From contig NZ_CP031356.1 of the NCBI RefSeq assembly GCF_003355475.1, positions 372,001 to 436,000 of the forward strand: a stretch of DNA of 64,000 nucleotides. Direction: 5' to 3'. Origin of the DNA: Brachybacterium saurashtrense. Lineage in GTDB: Bacteria; Actinomycetota; Actinomycetes; Actinomycetales; Dermabacteraceae. The notes under the pieces were generated by a model, which was given only the letters and a program-made list of their open reading frames with translations, had not been told where the DNA came from and made no database searches. The translations under genes and the position numbers were made by a program. This document shows, in pieces, positions 63,173 through 64,000 of the stretch; the first letter of the stretch is position 1, and the number at the start of each line of letters is the position of its first letter.

Positions 63173-64000
63173 TCAGCGGCGCGGGTGGGCGGCGATGACC
63201 TCGCCGAGGCGCCCGATCGCGTCCTCGATCACGGTGGGGGAGTGGGTGACGAAGCTCAGCCGCATCGTCGAACGGTCCGCGTGATCGGCGAAGAAGGACC
63301 ACCCGGGCAGGTACGCCACCCCGGAGTCGACCGCGTCGGCGAGCATCTCCTGGGCGTCGAACCCCTCGCCGAGCGCGGCCCACAGGAACATGCCGCCCTC
63401 GGGGTGGGTGACGTGCGCGCCGTCGGGCAGCACCGGCGTGAGCGTCCGCGCCATCGCGTCGCGGCGTTCGCGGTACACGCCGCTCACGCGGGCGATGTGC
63501 GTGTCGAGGTCCGCGGTCTCGAGGTAGCGGGCCACCGTGAGCTGGTCCACCACCGAGGACTGCATCGAGATCGCGGCCTTCGCGACCGCGAGCGTGTCCA
63601 GGATCGGGCCCTCGGCGCGCATCCAGCCGATCCGCACCCCGGGGCTCATCAGCTTGCTCATCGAGTTCAGCAGGATGGTGCGTTCGCCCATCCCGGGCAG
63701 CGAGGCGATCGGCGCCCAGCTGGTGCCCGAGAAGCTCAGCGCCCCGTACGGGTCGTCCTCGATGAGCGGCACGCCGGTGCGGCGCAGCACCTCGGCCACG
63801 GCCTCGCGTCGGGCGCGGGGCATGGTGCGCCCGGTGGGGTTCTGGAAGGTGGGGATCAGGTACACCATCCGCGGATGGTGGGTGCGGATCGCCTCCTCGA
63901 GCGCCTCGGCGATCACGCCGTCGTCGTCGGTGTCCACGCCGATCATGCGCGCGCCGTGCACCCCGAAGGCCTGCACCGCGGCGAGGTAGGTGGGCGACTC
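63173..64000 (-). CDS. PLP-dependent aminotransferase, class I/II (5' end outside window)
   Basis: The frame is open to the right edge, so only the C-terminal 275 or so residues are seen. IPTFQNPTGRTM, LIEDDPYGALSF and NSMSKLMSPGVRIGW (PLP Lys) fit the MocR/2-aminoadipate aminotransferase-like group; VTHPEGGMFLWAAL and MRLSFV close the fold. Whether an N-terminal GntR DNA-binding domain exists lies beyond the window. The reaction is amino-group transfer; substrate unknown. Confidence 0.85.
   Translation of the reverse strand, partial: ESPTYLAAVQAFGVHGARMIGVDTDDDGVIAEALEEAIRTHHPRMVYLIPTFQNPTGRTMPRARREAVAEVLRRTGVPLIEDDPYGALSFSGTSWAPIASLPGMGERTILLNSMSKLMSPGVRIGWMRAEGPILDTLAVAKAAISMQSSVVDQLTVARYLETADLDTHIARVSGVYRERRDAMARTLTPVLPDGAHVTHPEGGMFLWAALGEGFDAQEMLADAVDSGVAYLPGWSFFADHADRSTMRLSFVTHSPTVIEDAIGRLGEVIAAHPRR

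Overview
The window is chromosomal DNA of a very GC-rich actinobacterium. The marker genes agree on this: mycothione reductase (35172-36599), a BldC regulator, DUF3073 and DUF3151 proteins, CarD beside an LpqE-like lipoprotein, SenX3-RegX3-PhoU, an iron-dependent DtxR/IdeR repressor, GuaB1 and a DUF4235 protein. Gene content and protein style suggest Micrococcales, and my best guess is a Brachybacterium-like Dermabacteraceae member; that genus guess is inference. I see no rRNA or tRNA gene, insertion sequence, phage or CRISPR array. The window reads as core chromosome with lineage-specific insertions.

Layout. 1-6725: a GNAT_C-type acyltransferase, a HerA-like DUF853 ATPase, phosphoglycerate mutase, a HAD phosphatase, D-aminoacyl-tRNA deacylase and an APH-like phosphotransferase with a repetitive Pro-rich tail. 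6780-13218: a purine region with purA, purF and purM; a sterol-carrier-like protein, CutC and a small membrane protein sit between purA and purF. 13528-20101: bldC coupled to an alpha/beta hydrolase, a possible WXG-like protein, a flippase-like membrane protein, PcrA/UvrD helicase and a VOC protein. 20169-24430: a membrane/NirK-like multicopper oxidase fusion, preceded by three 34-bp tandem repeats, and two small membrane proteins. 24641-30789: sucCD, a frameshifted CPBP protease, a DtxR/IdeR repressor, a secreted NlpC/P60 peptidase and a membrane protein. 30860-36599: a HAD hydrolase, an RlmA-like methyltransferase, a UvrA paralogue and mtr, together resembling a chemical-stress block. 36637-41742: a very large LCP protein, guaB1 and galE.

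41837-47246 holds a PTS IIB-ispF-ilvA operon divergent from a complete ispD, then carD followed by a degenerate IspD-like gene in the slot where actinobacteria normally keep ispD, then the LpqE-like lipoprotein. 47339-50587 is the phosphate regulon core (senX3-regX3 divergent from phoU) with a PHO-box-like 11-bp repeat array between them. 50644-54376 carries a second LCP protein, trmB, a Rieske protein and a YihY-like membrane protein. 54475-57755 is a GH65 phosphorylase/beta-phosphoglucomutase cassette. 57893-64000 carries an SRPBCC protein, an MFS transporter, a second CarD-like regulator with a TTG start, an ABC transporter pair and a truncated aminotransferase.

Two sequence-level patterns recur. 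First, about two dozen genes have a TANNNT-like -10 hexamer ending 6-9 nt before the start codon, usually with no usable Shine-Dalgarno sequence, which implies widespread leaderless transcription; this also helps choose several starts. Second, operon genes are joined by ATGA or GTGA 4-nt overlaps, and transcription units end in long perfect GC-rich hairpins without U tracts. In two cases the hairpin directly abuts the next gene's -10 element.
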